DNA of 64,000 nucleotides from Hypomesus transpacificus (lineage: Eukaryota; Chordata; Actinopteri; Osmeriformes; Osmeridae), in NCBI RefSeq assembly GCF_021917145.1, contig NC_061074.1, positions 7,804,485 through 7,868,484 of the forward strand, in the 5' to 3' direction. The position numbers were made by a program, and so were the translations under genes. A model generated the notes under the pieces. It saw only the letters and a list, made by a program, of their open reading frames with translations, was not told the origin of the DNA and made no database searches. Below are positions 51,023 to 64,000 of this stretch, piece after piece. The stretch's first letter is position 1, and the number at the start of each line of letters is the position of its first letter.

Positions 51023-54000
51023 ATGGGAAACGACGCCACAAAAAACAAGAAGGTGAGACCTATTTCATTTTGGATATAGCCATCAACTTTTCTTCATGTT
51101 AAAAGTCTCATTTCTATTTACAAGACAAGGAAATTATAAGCTGCTAGGGTCCAATTAGGCTAAAAGTAAAGGTTCGCCAAATGGCTACATTTACGCACTG
51201 AATATAGTTAGTATTTATCATGTTGACATTTTATTCCACGCGATTTTTGCAGTGTATTCATGGGTAGACTCCCGTAGCTAAGTGCTCAGTCATTGATTCG
51301 TCTAAATATATATTCAAGCAGAGTAAGCATGCACATTTTAACAGTTTACTCACACTTATGGAAGATGTAGGGGCTCATAGAATCCATGAAAGCACTGGAT
51401 TGTCTTCAATCCATGACGTAAGGCGCCTCGGAACCTTTGGGAGCATTAAAGAATGGGAGAGAGGCTGTCGTGTTTGGACATCTTATGAGCCTCGGGTGGA
51501 AATGACTAAATATAATTCAAAGAGACAAGACTGGGGTCATACTCAAGAAAATATTATTTTAATGTAAGATTGTGTCTTCTGGATGTCAGTAGCTAAACAG
51601 TTTCTCTATACTGTGTTTTGGTTTCATCAGTGTGGCATCAGATGGTAACCCTCACATAGTTACGGTACACAGATAGAACTAGATCCATAATGAAAACATA
51701 TCTTATAACTTCAACACAGAAAGAGGTTCCCAAGCAGGAGAGGCGGCGCTGGAGAGCTTGGAATGGACTCGTCTCCAACATGGGGGTCTCCATCGGCCCT
51801 TCAGGTCTGGTGACACAACGTATGGTGCTGGGTACCGGCCCACCAGACCACCTACTCCCCCCAGAGCACTGCCTTGAGAAGCCTGGCTCAGAGTGGCCTC
51901 TGCCTGGCTTCATTTCCATCTTCCTGCCTGAGTTTCCACATCGTAAATTCCCTGGACAAGACCATTTTCAGGTGATTCTTTCATTCTCGTCGGAACCAGC
52001 CTGTTGTTAAATATGGCCTACTGCGTGAAACACTTTTGTGAGAACACCTTTCTCCTATTTATTTGTAAGCTAAATCAAACAACCTGTTGAGATGTTGCAT
52101 GGACATAGTTGAAGTTACGTCTCTCCCCATCGATGTCACAGATCCTGGGGTTCATAGCCAAAGGATCCTTTGGCCCTATCCTGAAGGTGAAGGACAAGGC
52201 TGAGGAGAAGACCTACGCCGTCAAGGTGAACACCTCTAGATGGATTTCAACAGACACGTCTACACACATACAACATCCTTCTTCATTGTTTTCCTATCGT
52301 GTGTCTGTAAAGGTCCTGCCTAAGTCTGAGATCTTGAGGCATGGGGTACTGGAACAGTCAAAAGAGGAGGTCATAATCCAGGTAGGGAACACTGTCACAC
52401 AAACTGGCCAACACACCCTTAAATAACTCCTACCCCTACCAGAAATCTCATGCATTTATATAAAAACTCCTAGCAAATATATACAGTAATATTTATTATT
52501 ACTGTATATATGCATGTAATAGGAATTAAGGCATGAACAACAGTGCATTGAAATACAATTCAGTGTAGGTCACCAGGCTACTGCCATACTGAGGCAGACA
52601 TGTAATATCCTGTCTGAGCAGGGTTTAGTTTAGCTGACTCAGTTGTTTTTGTCCAGTTGGCCCACTTGCAAACCATGACCAATCACCAATGAGGCTACAT
52701 GCCTCTCTGCAGCACCTGCAATCCAGCATGTTTGAGGTCAGACCAGGGTTTGTTTACATCACTTCACCATGGAAATATAGTTTGAAGGGGCAGCTACATA
52801 TTTTACTGACAACACAACTGTTGTTGTTTGGGTTGATGCTTCTGTGTGGGTTGTCTGTTAAGGTGTGTGGTGGTCCAGAGTAGGTTGACTGTTGCCATGT
52901 GTGTTGACTGTTGCCACGTGTTGACTGTTGCCATGTGTGTTGACTGTTGCCATGTGTGTTGACTGTTGCCGCGTGTTGATTGTTGCCTTGTGTGTTGACT
53001 GTTGCCGCGTGTTGACTGTTGCCATGTGTGTTGACTGTTGCCGCATGTTGACTGGTGCCATGTGTGTTGACTGTTGCCGCGTGTTGACTGTTGCCATGTG
53101 TGTTGACTGTTGCCGCATGTTGACTGTTGCCATGTGTGTTGACTGTTGCTGCATGTTGACTGTTGCCATGTGTGTTGACTGTTGCCGCGTGTTGACTGTT
53201 GCCGCGTGTTGACTGTTGCCATGTGTGTTGACTGTTGCATTACAGCGGCAGGTCAGCCACCCATTCCTCCACAGTCTGCAGGACTGCTGGCAGACCCAAC
53301 GCCACCTCTTCATTAGTGAGTGATAGCTAGACCCCATCCCCTCCCCCCCCCCCCTGGCTTTAACCCTCTCCTCCCCTCCTCACCTGTCTATGGAGCTTAT
53401 ATCGACCTTAGCTGGACTAGTGCAAGTGGTCTTGCTTTTCCTCTCTGGTTTCACTTTCCTCAGCCTGGCTCTACTCACATTTTGGAAGCGTTATGCTGTC
53501 ATCTGCTGAGTTTTGGGGGTATTGCTCACATCTCCGATATGATCGTGGCTTGGCTGCTTCCCCCGTTTCCCACTAGTGTTCCTGTCGCTCCAAAGCAACT
53601 CCAACCTGGACTTAATGTTAAGATCTTTGGTTATTACTCGATCTATGTGTATTGTAAAGTGGATTGATCCATTTTAGAAAGAAATTATCAATTTCATTTA
53701 AATGTTTTATTTCAATTTGTTTTGACATTGGGTACTTGATTATCTAGAGTTTAACAATATATCTGTAACAGTCTCTGTTAGACTGGATCGAAATGGGAAT
53801 AATCTAAGCTGGAGTTGTTTCAAACTGTCCTTATTCATTGAATACAATGCATGATTGAGTTTTAAAGAAACTTTTCCCCTCCTGAATATTATCTCCACCC
53901 TACCTTCTCTAAACCCTCACCCACCCTGGCCCAAAGTCAACAAAGTGACTTCAGGCAACTATTCACTTTCACCCAGGTTCTTCTATTGTCAGGAAGAACT

Positions 54001-56092
54001 GTTGTTTTAACAGGAGATGTCTCAGCCCCCAGCCTGGGGTCAGTGTGCAACTCTGTTTAAACAGGGTCAGACCCACAGTGTTCACCGTCTCTCCCCTCAG
54101 TGTGTGACTACTGCAGCACTGGAGACCTGTACACCTACTGGCAGCTGAAGGGACAGTTCGGTGAGGACGAGGCCCGGGTGTTTGCTGCGGAGCTGGCCTG
54201 TGCTTTAGGTGAGTGGCCCACCAAAGTGTGGAACAGAACAGGAGTCAGATGGCTGAGTGGTTAGGGAATCGGACTAGTAATCAGAAGGTCAGAATGGTTC
54301 GATTCCCGGCTGTGCCAAATGACGTGGTGTCCTTGGGCAAGGCACTTCACCCTACTTGCCTCGGGGGAATGTCCCTGTACTTACTGTAAGTTGCTCTGGA
54401 TAAGAGCCTCTGCTAAATGATCACAGACATTCTGCTGCTGAAATGATCACAGAATGTAGATGGATATAGATATGTAGCACGCTTAACAGTCCAGGGTCAT
54501 GTGTATTGCATAACGGGGCATGTTAAGAGTTTGAAAGGTCCTGGGGTTTGAATAACCCAATTTCATGACTTTACCCACAAATGATTCTGTGTCATTGGTA
54601 GGTTGTCTATATGACTTTGGGATCGTCCATAGGGATGTAAAGGTACTCAACATCTGTTCTCCAAAGATTTCTTTTAAAAGCTTTTCATGTGATGCATGCA
54701 TATGATGTGACCATGACAGGAAATATATTTTCATAGATTTTTCTCTTTTTTAGATGGAGAATGTCCTTCTGACGGACCAAGGTAATGCTTGCTTCATTTT
54801 CTGCACTGCAGTAGAAAAGAAGACAACTCTAGAGGGCCATAGAACAAAAAAAGATTTGTTTTCAATCAAAACAAAGAACATTTAAAGATCAGAATCAGAA
54901 TTGTGTTAAATCGCCAAGTAAGTGGTCAAAAACAAGGAATATACTTTGGTGGGCAGGTGCATACAGTGAACATTTAAACATAATGAACAAAAAGAAAATG
55001 TACAACAAAATAAAATAAACTTCTGGCAGAGCTAAACGATATAATATAGAATAAAATACGATAAATAAAATAATATAGAATAAAATGATGCCAGGTATAA
55101 CATATTTTGCAGTACATACCCTTGCCACTCACTAGCTTGTACTCTTTTCTGATGCAGGGCATCTTCGTTTGGCTGATTTTGGACTCTCGCGTCGTCTTCA
55201 GCGCGGTGGAAGAGCGTTCACTATCTGTGGAACAATCCAGTACATGGGTAAGACATTTTGAAGGAGGAAGATAGTGAGAGAAGAGGGAGGACAGAAATTA
55301 TACACTGGTAGAATGAATGAATTATACACCAGACACCATATTGAGCGGATTGTGGTAAATACTGTGGTCATCTATTCTGATTGGACCAGCTCCTGAGGTC
55401 CTGAGCGGAGGTCCATACAACCATGCAGCCGATTGGTGGTCACTTGGAATTATGTTGTTCTCATTGGTTACTGGAAAGGTGAGGTCACAAACTCACATCT
55501 GTAGCCTAAGGTCATTATGTATGTATGGGGAAACAATGCCCATCTCATGGTTGATCTCATGTTGTTATTTCAGTTCCCAGTGCTGCCAGAACCAGACCAC
55601 TGTAAAATGCTGAAGAAAGTGAGAGGATTCCCCTACTCCATGCCCAGTACCTTCAGCCCCTCACTGGCCTTGCTGCTCACTGAGGTGTTTGCTCCTTCAT
55701 GGCTTTCACAGATATAGAATGGATTTTTGGCCCCAAATGTCTGTTCATTTGGTGTCTGTCAATGTTCATCTCTCTGCCTCTCTTTGTGAATGTAGCTCCT
55801 GTGCAAGAACCCAGCCTGCCGCCTGCATAGCCTCGAACGTTTGAAGAGGCAGACGTTCTTCCGAGGCACTTCCTTCGACTCCCAGACGCTTCAGAAGAGG
55901 CCTGTTGAACTCATCCTCGAACTCAAAAACCACCCTGACCGGCCAGCTAAGGCCATGCGTGGCCTGTCCGTGGCCTACCTCCAGAACTTTGACTGTGACA
56001 TTCTCAACTCGCCCACCACCCCCACTGAGTTGTCCCCTACCCTGGTCAACATTGATGTGGTTCAAACCACAGCACAGGCTTGTAACACATAA
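51023..56092 (+). CDS. rskr: Ribosomal protein S6 kinase-related kinase (SGK494-like)
   Basis: AGC-group Ser/Thr kinase; substrates unknown. Exons: 51023-51052, 51720-51971, 52142-52225, 52313-52381, 53246-53315, 54101-54208, 54602-54642, 54754-54781, 55158-55247, 55390-55478, 55574-55684, 55796-56092; all GT-AG, 1,269 nt, 422 aa (human RSKR about 410). N-terminus [10 protein letters not shown] fits an N-myristoylation signal (Gly2, Thr6). Kinase motifs: [10 protein letters not shown] (97-106, glycine loop), AVK lysine 122, EEVIIQ helix C, IVHRDVKMEN (H214-R215-D216), ADFGLS (D234), [14 protein letters not shown] (258-260 APE) and [11 protein letters not shown]. All key catalytic residues are present. 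Small exons 7 (41 nt) and 8 (28 nt) are supported by phase and by the HRD/MEN join. No hydrophobic-motif phosphosite is obvious. Just downstream of bltp2, as in human. Confidence 0.94.
52880..53243. repeat. rskr: VNTR abutting the rskr exon 5 acceptor
   Basis: About 20 copies of TGTTGACTGTTGCC followed by GCG or ATGTG, organised as ~35-bp higher-order units. The array runs to within 10 nt of the AG at 53244-53245. Every frame is open on both strands; the 94-159 codon ORFs across it are artefacts. Confidence 0.95.
54241..54422 (+). mobile_element. tRNA-derived SINE
   Basis: Forward copy in rskr intron 6 (GTCAGATGGCTGAGTGGTTA head, GGTTCGATTCCCGG B box, tail GATAAGAGCCTCTGCTAAAT). Confidence 0.85.
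54889..55010 (+). mobile_element. Dispersed repeat fragment (family A)
   Basis: Second copy of the repeat at 18012: TCAGAATCAGAA, ACAAGGAATATACT, GGTGCATACA in the same order. In rskr intron 8, followed by an AT-rich ATAAAATA tract to about 55090. Confidence 0.5.
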
Positions 56093-57909
56093 AATAATTT
56101 CGCTTCTGTGCCTGGAAATGAAACACTAACTGAGTGTAAATACATTATTAGGAAATTTGACTACATTTTGTTCCCCGAAATATGTTTTGTTGTTACTGTT
56201 ACTGTCAGTGTTTTCTGTATGTAGGGTTCCTTTGTGGTGAGCTCCTCCTCTAATCTATCCATGTGCAAAAAGAGATTAGTTTGAAATGGAAAGTTACTGT
56301 ATCTCCATAAAGGATCTTCCGTATAAAAAATGTAAAGGATTTTTAAGCATTGTGTTTTCTGTGGAGTCTCTAACCTGAGCTACTTCATACTGTAAGTTCC
56401 ACGTTTTGTTGTTGTTGAAGGGAGCACTTGTTCTAATTAAGGTATGGAGACTCATGTCAGATGTCTGACTACAAAGCAGAACATTGCACAAACTCATTTT
56501 TGTCAAAACCATTTTTGGGGGGGCTTATTTGCTCACACAAAATCTGTCTGTACTCTATACCTGGATACATATATAGGATAGCCATCTTTCAATCTTGATG
56601 TGACCTATTTGGGAGAATACTGACAAACCCATGGGGAACAACCTTAATAGGAATGAAAATTGAAGACCAGATAAAGCATCCATCATTAAATGTTTTTAAT
56701 GAGGAGAAAAAAAAATGTACTGCCCTAACGGAGACGGCTAAATATATTCGCTGGGCTCGCTCGGTGTACGACAGTATCTCCTGAATGAGAGTGTCTACAC
56801 TCCTCCCTCCGCTGGCTGACATTGAATTCCCCTTCAGGCCCTTGTCTTAGACAGGTCCACTCAAGCTGCTGCAGTGCCGGTACCAGTCCAATGACCCATA
56901 TCCTTCTTCTGGTGAGGCGCTAGCTACAAAAGGCACACTGACCCACAATGATGGAGTCCCCCTGTACAGCAGAAGAATATGTCTACTGAGCGGTAATCAC
57001 AGAGAATGTGACAGAAAGGATTCCAGTCCCGCCGAAAATAGAGTTATGACCCCATACTGTGCAATATCTGCTGCCACAAACTGAGCCATCCGTCTCATTG
57101 ACAGAGATGACACAGATTTGTCTATGTTCAAGTAAGGAAGTTACCATTGTATTTTCTTGCATGAATGGAATCATATGTATATTCATATAAATAATAATTG
57201 TATGATACCTCATTACCGCAATTGAAAATACCTGTACTAAAGTACTGCTTGTATTGCCTGTGGATGACATAAAGGTCAACTTTACATTAAATACAGGGAT
57301 CATTTTCATGTTTCTGGTCCATGTGAATTCATAATTTACTGGCCCCCATTTTGTCTTAACTGGGTCAGATCTCTATGTTCATTTACATTTACTGAAACCT
57401 GAAAAAGAAGTCCTCCATCCCATAGTTAAAGCACATGCAGGGCCATAGGACTGTTTCAATTGCTCTGAGACTGAAATACTCCTGTGGGTTTTCAGGGCAT
57501 GGTCCAAATTACCAAGAGATTTAGATGGTTAGTGCCCTGGGCACATTACAACTAATTAGAATTAAAATAGTATTGAATGTGATTGGTTTGAGGCTTAAAT
57601 TAGGTTGCGGGAGAAGAGTGGGGTTCATTTTTTTTATAGAAAACACATATATACTTTTTTGGGCCAACAATAAATCTAGTGCACTTGTAGTCCCTCAAGT
57701 GGGATGCCAACCCTGGCACCAAGACCATTCTGATTAGATCTGTATTGTAACTGTTTGATCAAAATAACCACACAGTTTGTTTCAAAACGTTGTTTTAGAG
57801 GAGGACTTATGACATTTATTATTTCATCTGTAGGTACTTCTGTTTTCATGATTATGGTCAAAATCCAAATAGTTCAGTAAAACTAGGGAATAAAACGTAT
57901 TCCCTAGAT
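56093..57909. other. rskr 3' UTR and intergenic
   Basis: No coding gene assigned. ATTAAA at 56685-56690 and AATAAA at 57669-57674 are possible poly(A) signals on +. A - strand ORF at 56822-56589 has no support beyond being open. Confidence 0.5.
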
Positions 57910-58110
57910 TCACAGCTCATGTGAAGTAGATGGCACCTCATCGTATTTGATGGCATTGTCGACAATGACACCCCCTGTGTCATTAGGCTCCGCCCTCGAG
58001 GTGTTACCGTTTGAAGTGTCACTGTTGGGAGAGATAACAGAGCCTGGCAGAGAGTTGGAGACATCGATCATCTCCTCACAAACAACAGATCTAACTTCAC
58101 CTGCTTCTGT
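57910..58110 (-). CDS. Unassigned possible terminal coding exon
   Basis: 67 codons on -, opening after an AG at 58112-58111 and ending in TGA at 57912-57910. It contains EEMIDVSNSLPGSVI, NGNTSRAEPNDTGG and the end KYDEVPSTSHEL. Codons show a strong RNY pattern and the composition resembles a cytoplasmic tail. On -, AATAAA lies at 57820-57815, about 90 nt past the stop, as expected for a last exon. Against it: the acceptor has a poor pyrimidine tract and no partner exon was found upstream. On +, the same edge forms a good donor (TCTG|GTAAGA at 58114), and joining it to an acceptor at 58665 stays in frame. I do not recognise the product; it may be a gene remnant or an upstream exon on +. Confidence 0.3.
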   Translation of the reverse strand, partial: TEAGEVRSVVCEEMIDVSNSLPGSVISPNSDTSNGNTSRAEPNDTGGVIVDNAIKYDEVPSTSHEL

Positions 58111-58979
58111 CTGGTAAGACTTTCATTCTCATATTTACTCTTTGCTGGCTATTTATTTGCACAAAAAAAGTGTATTTGACATAAAGAAAGGTGCTCAAAT
58201 CTACCTTTCCAACAAGAATTCCGTGATGGATGGGAATGAACATCTTGAGATGACAGTATGGTATTTGGTTGCTTTAGACTTTTCCTTATATTGGTTTATG
58301 TAGACTACATATATCCACACTTGTTGCTGGCAGTGCATCATGGCCAGCCTTGCATACTAATTCACTAGATCACTGAATATCAGCTACGACTAACAGTAGC
58401 AAGGAATGAGAAGTTTAAGAGAGGCACTTTTGAAATTGTAGTACCTGCGCAATTTGAGTCAGACAAGTGTTATGTATGTGAAAGTGATTCTTGTTTAGAA
58501 AGAATGAAAGTCACATATGACAATGTTAGAAGCAAGTCATTGTCCTACCCAGTGACATACAGTACCAAACATTCCTTTATATGTTTCCTTATATGTTGGA
58601 TGGTGTAATACTCACCCAAGGGTTGTTTTTGACACCAGAACATTTGAACTATTTTGGCATTTCAGTGTGGCCATGAGTATGGCTGTTCTAGTGTGCATGC
58701 ATGACAATGCATGGCAGCAGTGTCAGCAGACATCTCCAAACAACTATAATCCCAGGATAACAATCTGGTCTATGGACACTGTAATTCACGGGAGACTGCT
58801 GGATGGGACCAGCAGCACCACTTCATCAGAAGTATCAATATATGAACATGCAGGATATAAAAACAAAAAATCTACAGTTGACCTTGTTCAGATTCTGAAC
58901 AGTATAGAGCCAAGCCAAGTACAAACATATAAACACAGACAATTTTCTTTTTGTCCAGATTTGTGTGTGGTTCTCTCAG
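58111..58979 (+). promoter_or_regulatory. aldoc: aldoc upstream region
   Basis: No certain exon. The aldolase start codon lies one base into an exon (acceptor TTCTCTCAG ending 58979), so a non-coding 5' exon and promoter must lie upstream, here or further left. The 105-codon ORF 58667-58984 runs through that acceptor and is not supported. Confidence 0.5.
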
Positions 58980-58980
58980 A

Positions 58981-61563
<2,583 letters not shown>

Positions 61564-62192
61564 GCAGCCAGTGATGCCTACACATTCCAGCTTTTGCCAA
61601 CCAATAGCAAGGTCCGATTCCAGTAACGGCTGAGCTCTCACACACAGTTTTATTCTGAGTCACAGCATGGTATATAGATCATAACAATGTAGTGTACTGT
61701 AGTTAACACTGTTGACTATTATGGGATAGAATTAGCCACTGGGAATGTGTATGAGTAGTTTTTCTGGCCTTGACTGTAGAACAATCAACAGATAGCCTTT
61801 GGGTATTCAAGTGTTATGTACAAGACGTGATATGGTTGCACTTGTAATGGCAGTTATACAATGAGTTCCTTGTGGTCATATTTCACCTTTTTGTTTTTTT
61901 TCTTTACTTTGTGAAAACATTTAACAAAGGTGATGCAAGTGGTATGCTTACTTAACTTTTTATGGCAGTGATTCGATTGTACTACTGCCATTTTTCTCTC
62001 CTGTGATGATGCTTAGTGTGTGCCATTTGAGGTTATTGATTCTTATGAGCTTCTGTGCTCTGTCATCACACCCTTAGATATATCTATGATCACACCTAGG
62101 TCACTGCAGGAGAGCTCAACAGTTGAGCCCATTATACAAGCTGAAAATGTGTATTCTAGAACGTTTTTAATTCTCATGTTCTGAAAAATAAA
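61564..62192 (+). other. aldoc: aldoc 3' UTR
   Basis: Non-coding, with AATAAA at 62187-62192; another AATAAA at 62682-62687 could extend it. Confidence 0.55.
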
Positions 62193-63420
62193 AATGTTAG
62201 CAAAAAAATGTGTTTTTGTGCGAATCCACCCAGTATGTCTGTGAAGACATTGTTTTTGGTTTTGCAAAACTTTTTGTGTAAAGGCATTTCTTTTATAGTT
62301 GTGGGAACATGACATTTATATTAGTTAAATTACCATTGTACTGACAAAAAGGTGAAGAAAAAGATAAAGGCCAGACTGTAGGCTCTAAATACTAATTGTT
62401 TGCACCATAGTCCTGGCACCACCTACTGGCATGTGTTAGATCAGATTGTCGATCAAAAAAAATGTTTCCACGTCATAGTGTTCTGGTATTTGCACCTTGG
62501 CTAAATTTGATTTGAACTTAAAAATCATCATTTGAAACAAGGTCAAAAGTTAACATGTTAAACAATAGATCTGATTTACAGTTTATTTATTAATCTTCTG
62601 TGTGGAATTATGTGGCATTGCTGTGCTTACAGAAACTGAACAGCATAACTAATTACACAGTATTTTGCCATCTTAATACGAAATAAAGTCGTGCCTGTCA
62701 CCTGTTCTTGTATGAACTACTTTGTTTGGCGGACGTGGCGGCTTTTGTAGTTCCCAAGGGTTAATAGCCTTTCGGATCACAACTGAGAATGATTCATTTT
62801 CAGTTAATTCTGAAGATTCAAATCTGAGCCGTTCACTTCATTGTCAGCTTCAAAGAAAACGGTGTTTAGGAGGGAAAACGACCGTCAGTGGATTTTCCTA
62901 ATGTGCAAGAATGTGTCGATTGTGTATCATACAGATTCAATACATCAATGGTTTGTCATGTTTAAATGTGCCCTGTTTTTTGAACATGAGTGTAATGATG
63001 TGTAAAACGAGTCCAAATACAAAAATGTCAGATAGTATTATATTGTTTTTTTATAGTGATCACTTTGCTGTTCATTTGTAGACTTTACACTGAAAGTATC
63101 ATTCAATAGTGTGTTCCATTTGGAAAATTGACTCAAAACAATCGGTTCAGTGAAAAGATCCAATCACCAAGACATGCGCACATTTCCGGGACTCCCCAAC
63201 CAAGAAGCGCGGTTCCTGAAGAAAACCCAGCGGAACACAGCACGGGGGTTGTTAGCTTGAGAGGGAAGGACAACTTTTGTGTGCTTGGACGTCGTTTGGC
63301 TGTTGTTTTAAACCAAGTTTGTTTTTTGTGGTATTGGGTAGTTTTTAGCGTTAACTGTTGAACTACCACGTCGCGTTTCAACCTTAGCCATAAGAAACAA
63401 ACGTTGGCTTGCTAGCTACT
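62193..63420 (+). promoter_or_regulatory. srsf1: aldoc-srsf1 intergenic and srsf1 5' UTR/promoter
   Basis: No other gene seen. The last ~250 bp are less AT-rich and probably contain the srsf1 transcription start and 5' UTR. No TATA box recognised. Confidence 0.45.
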
Positions 63421-63611
63421 ATGTCGGGAGGTGTCGTGCGAGGCCCTGCTGGAAATAACGATTGCCGAATCTATGTCGGAAATCTACCCCCTGATATTCG
63501 CACTAAAGATGTAGAGGACGTGTTCTACAAATACGGGGCGATTCGGGATATCGATTTGAAGAATCGAAGAGGTGGACCTCCTTTTGCTTTTATCGAATTT
63601 GAGGATCCAAG
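63421..63611 (+). CDS. srsf1: Serine/arginine-rich splicing factor 1, first coding exon (3' end outside window)
   Basis: SR-family splicing activator of the nucleus. Begins [20 protein letters not shown], one Gly shorter than human MSGGGVIRGPAG. RRM1 starts at about residue 16 with RNP2 [26 protein letters not shown] follows, then the RNP1-like PPFAFIEF. Exon 1 ends DPR with donor AG|GTAAAT at 63612, phase 2. The second RRM and the RS domain must lie beyond the window. The remaining 389 bp are intron 1. Which teleost paralogue (a or b) is not decidable. Confidence 0.95.
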
Positions 63612-64000
63612 GTAAATGCTAACACTTACCTAGCCAGCTAATTATGCTATTAGCTAGCGCGATGGCGCTAGCTAGATAACGCGTGCGCTTCTCCTACTTC
63701 CAACGCTGTTGGCCAGTGAGCAATTCACGCGACCTCGTTGATCATTGAGATTGTCTGGCTATCCACTAGCCTGAAATGTTAGCAACTATGCAAAATATTC
63801 TACGTTTTATCCTTGTTTACTTTAATGCAAAATTTCATTGACACGATCTATCAATTGAATGCATGGTTCATTTCAAGTTCAGATTGCAGTGTCTTTGTTT
63901 CCTGCAAGCCGTCGTTAGCTGACACGCTGGTTGGTTAGCAAACGTTAGCCAACTAGCTACCCAACGTGGATTAACAGCGGGGAGCAATCTACTGTGCATG

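Noticed and set aside
52803-53337. 94-159 codon ORFs on both strands
   Set aside because: Translation of the VNTR in rskr intron 4; open in all frames because the unit lacks stops.
56589-56822. 77-codon - strand ORF (MSASGGRSVDTLIQEIL)
   Set aside because: No splice partners or recognisable domain, and it lies in the likely rskr 3' UTR.

Overview
This is vertebrate, almost certainly teleost fish, genomic DNA. Six protein-coding genes with vertebrate exon/intron structure can be assembled exon by exon. Introns carry dense microsatellites, long poly-G/poly-C runs and at least eight copies of one tRNA-derived SINE whose 3' tail is familiar from fish genomes. I cannot name the species. All exon coordinates come from reading splice sites and codon phase by eye against remembered human orthologues; no alignment was run.

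Layout: (1) 1-21.9 kb, + strand: the 3' part of nxn (nucleoredoxin), exons 2-8 of a presumed 8. The first 11.2 kb is intron 1 sequence and exon 1 lies upstream of the window. (2) 22.4-24.6 kb, - strand: mrm3 (mitochondrial 16S rRNA 2'-O-methyltransferase), tail-to-tail with nxn and head-to-head with glod4. (3) 25.0-26.9 kb, + strand: glod4, complete in 9 exons. (4) 27-33.3 kb: a repeat-rich gap with a cluster of ~200-bp repeats in both orientations, a TIR transposon into which a TTAA-flanked, THAP-encoding (Kolobok-like) element has inserted, a RecQ-like helicase fragment, and a SINE. (5) 33.3-50.7 kb, + strand: bltp2 (KIAA0100/hobbit/FMP27 homologue), complete, 39 coding exons, 2,254 codons. 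(6) 51.0-56.1 kb, + strand: rskr (SGK494-like AGC kinase), 12 exons, 422 aa. (7) 59.0-61.6 kb, + strand: aldolase C, 361 aa. (8) 63.4 kb to the end, + strand: first coding exon of srsf1.

In human, NXN-MRM3-GLOD4 (17p13.3), KIAA0100-RSKR-ALDOC (17q11.2) and SRSF1 (17q22) are separate parts of chromosome 17; here they sit within 53 kb. The genes do not form one pathway (redox/Wnt control, mitoribosome maturation, glyoxalase-fold protein, lipid transfer, kinase, glycolysis, splicing).

The most unusual pattern is that tandem repeats start at or overlap splice junctions. The nxn exon 6 donor is triplicated at a 74-bp period, the bltp2 exon 20 donor is triplicated at a 39-bp (in-frame) period, a 23-bp minisatellite begins 3 nt inside the bltp2 exon 18 donor, and a VNTR runs up to the rskr exon 5 acceptor. 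Other items of note are two GC-AG introns (bltp2, aldoc), a SINE ending ~17 nt from a bltp2 acceptor, a perfect 29-bp hairpin 9 nt past an mrm3 donor, and an unassigned exon-like ORF on the - strand at 57.9-58.1 kb.
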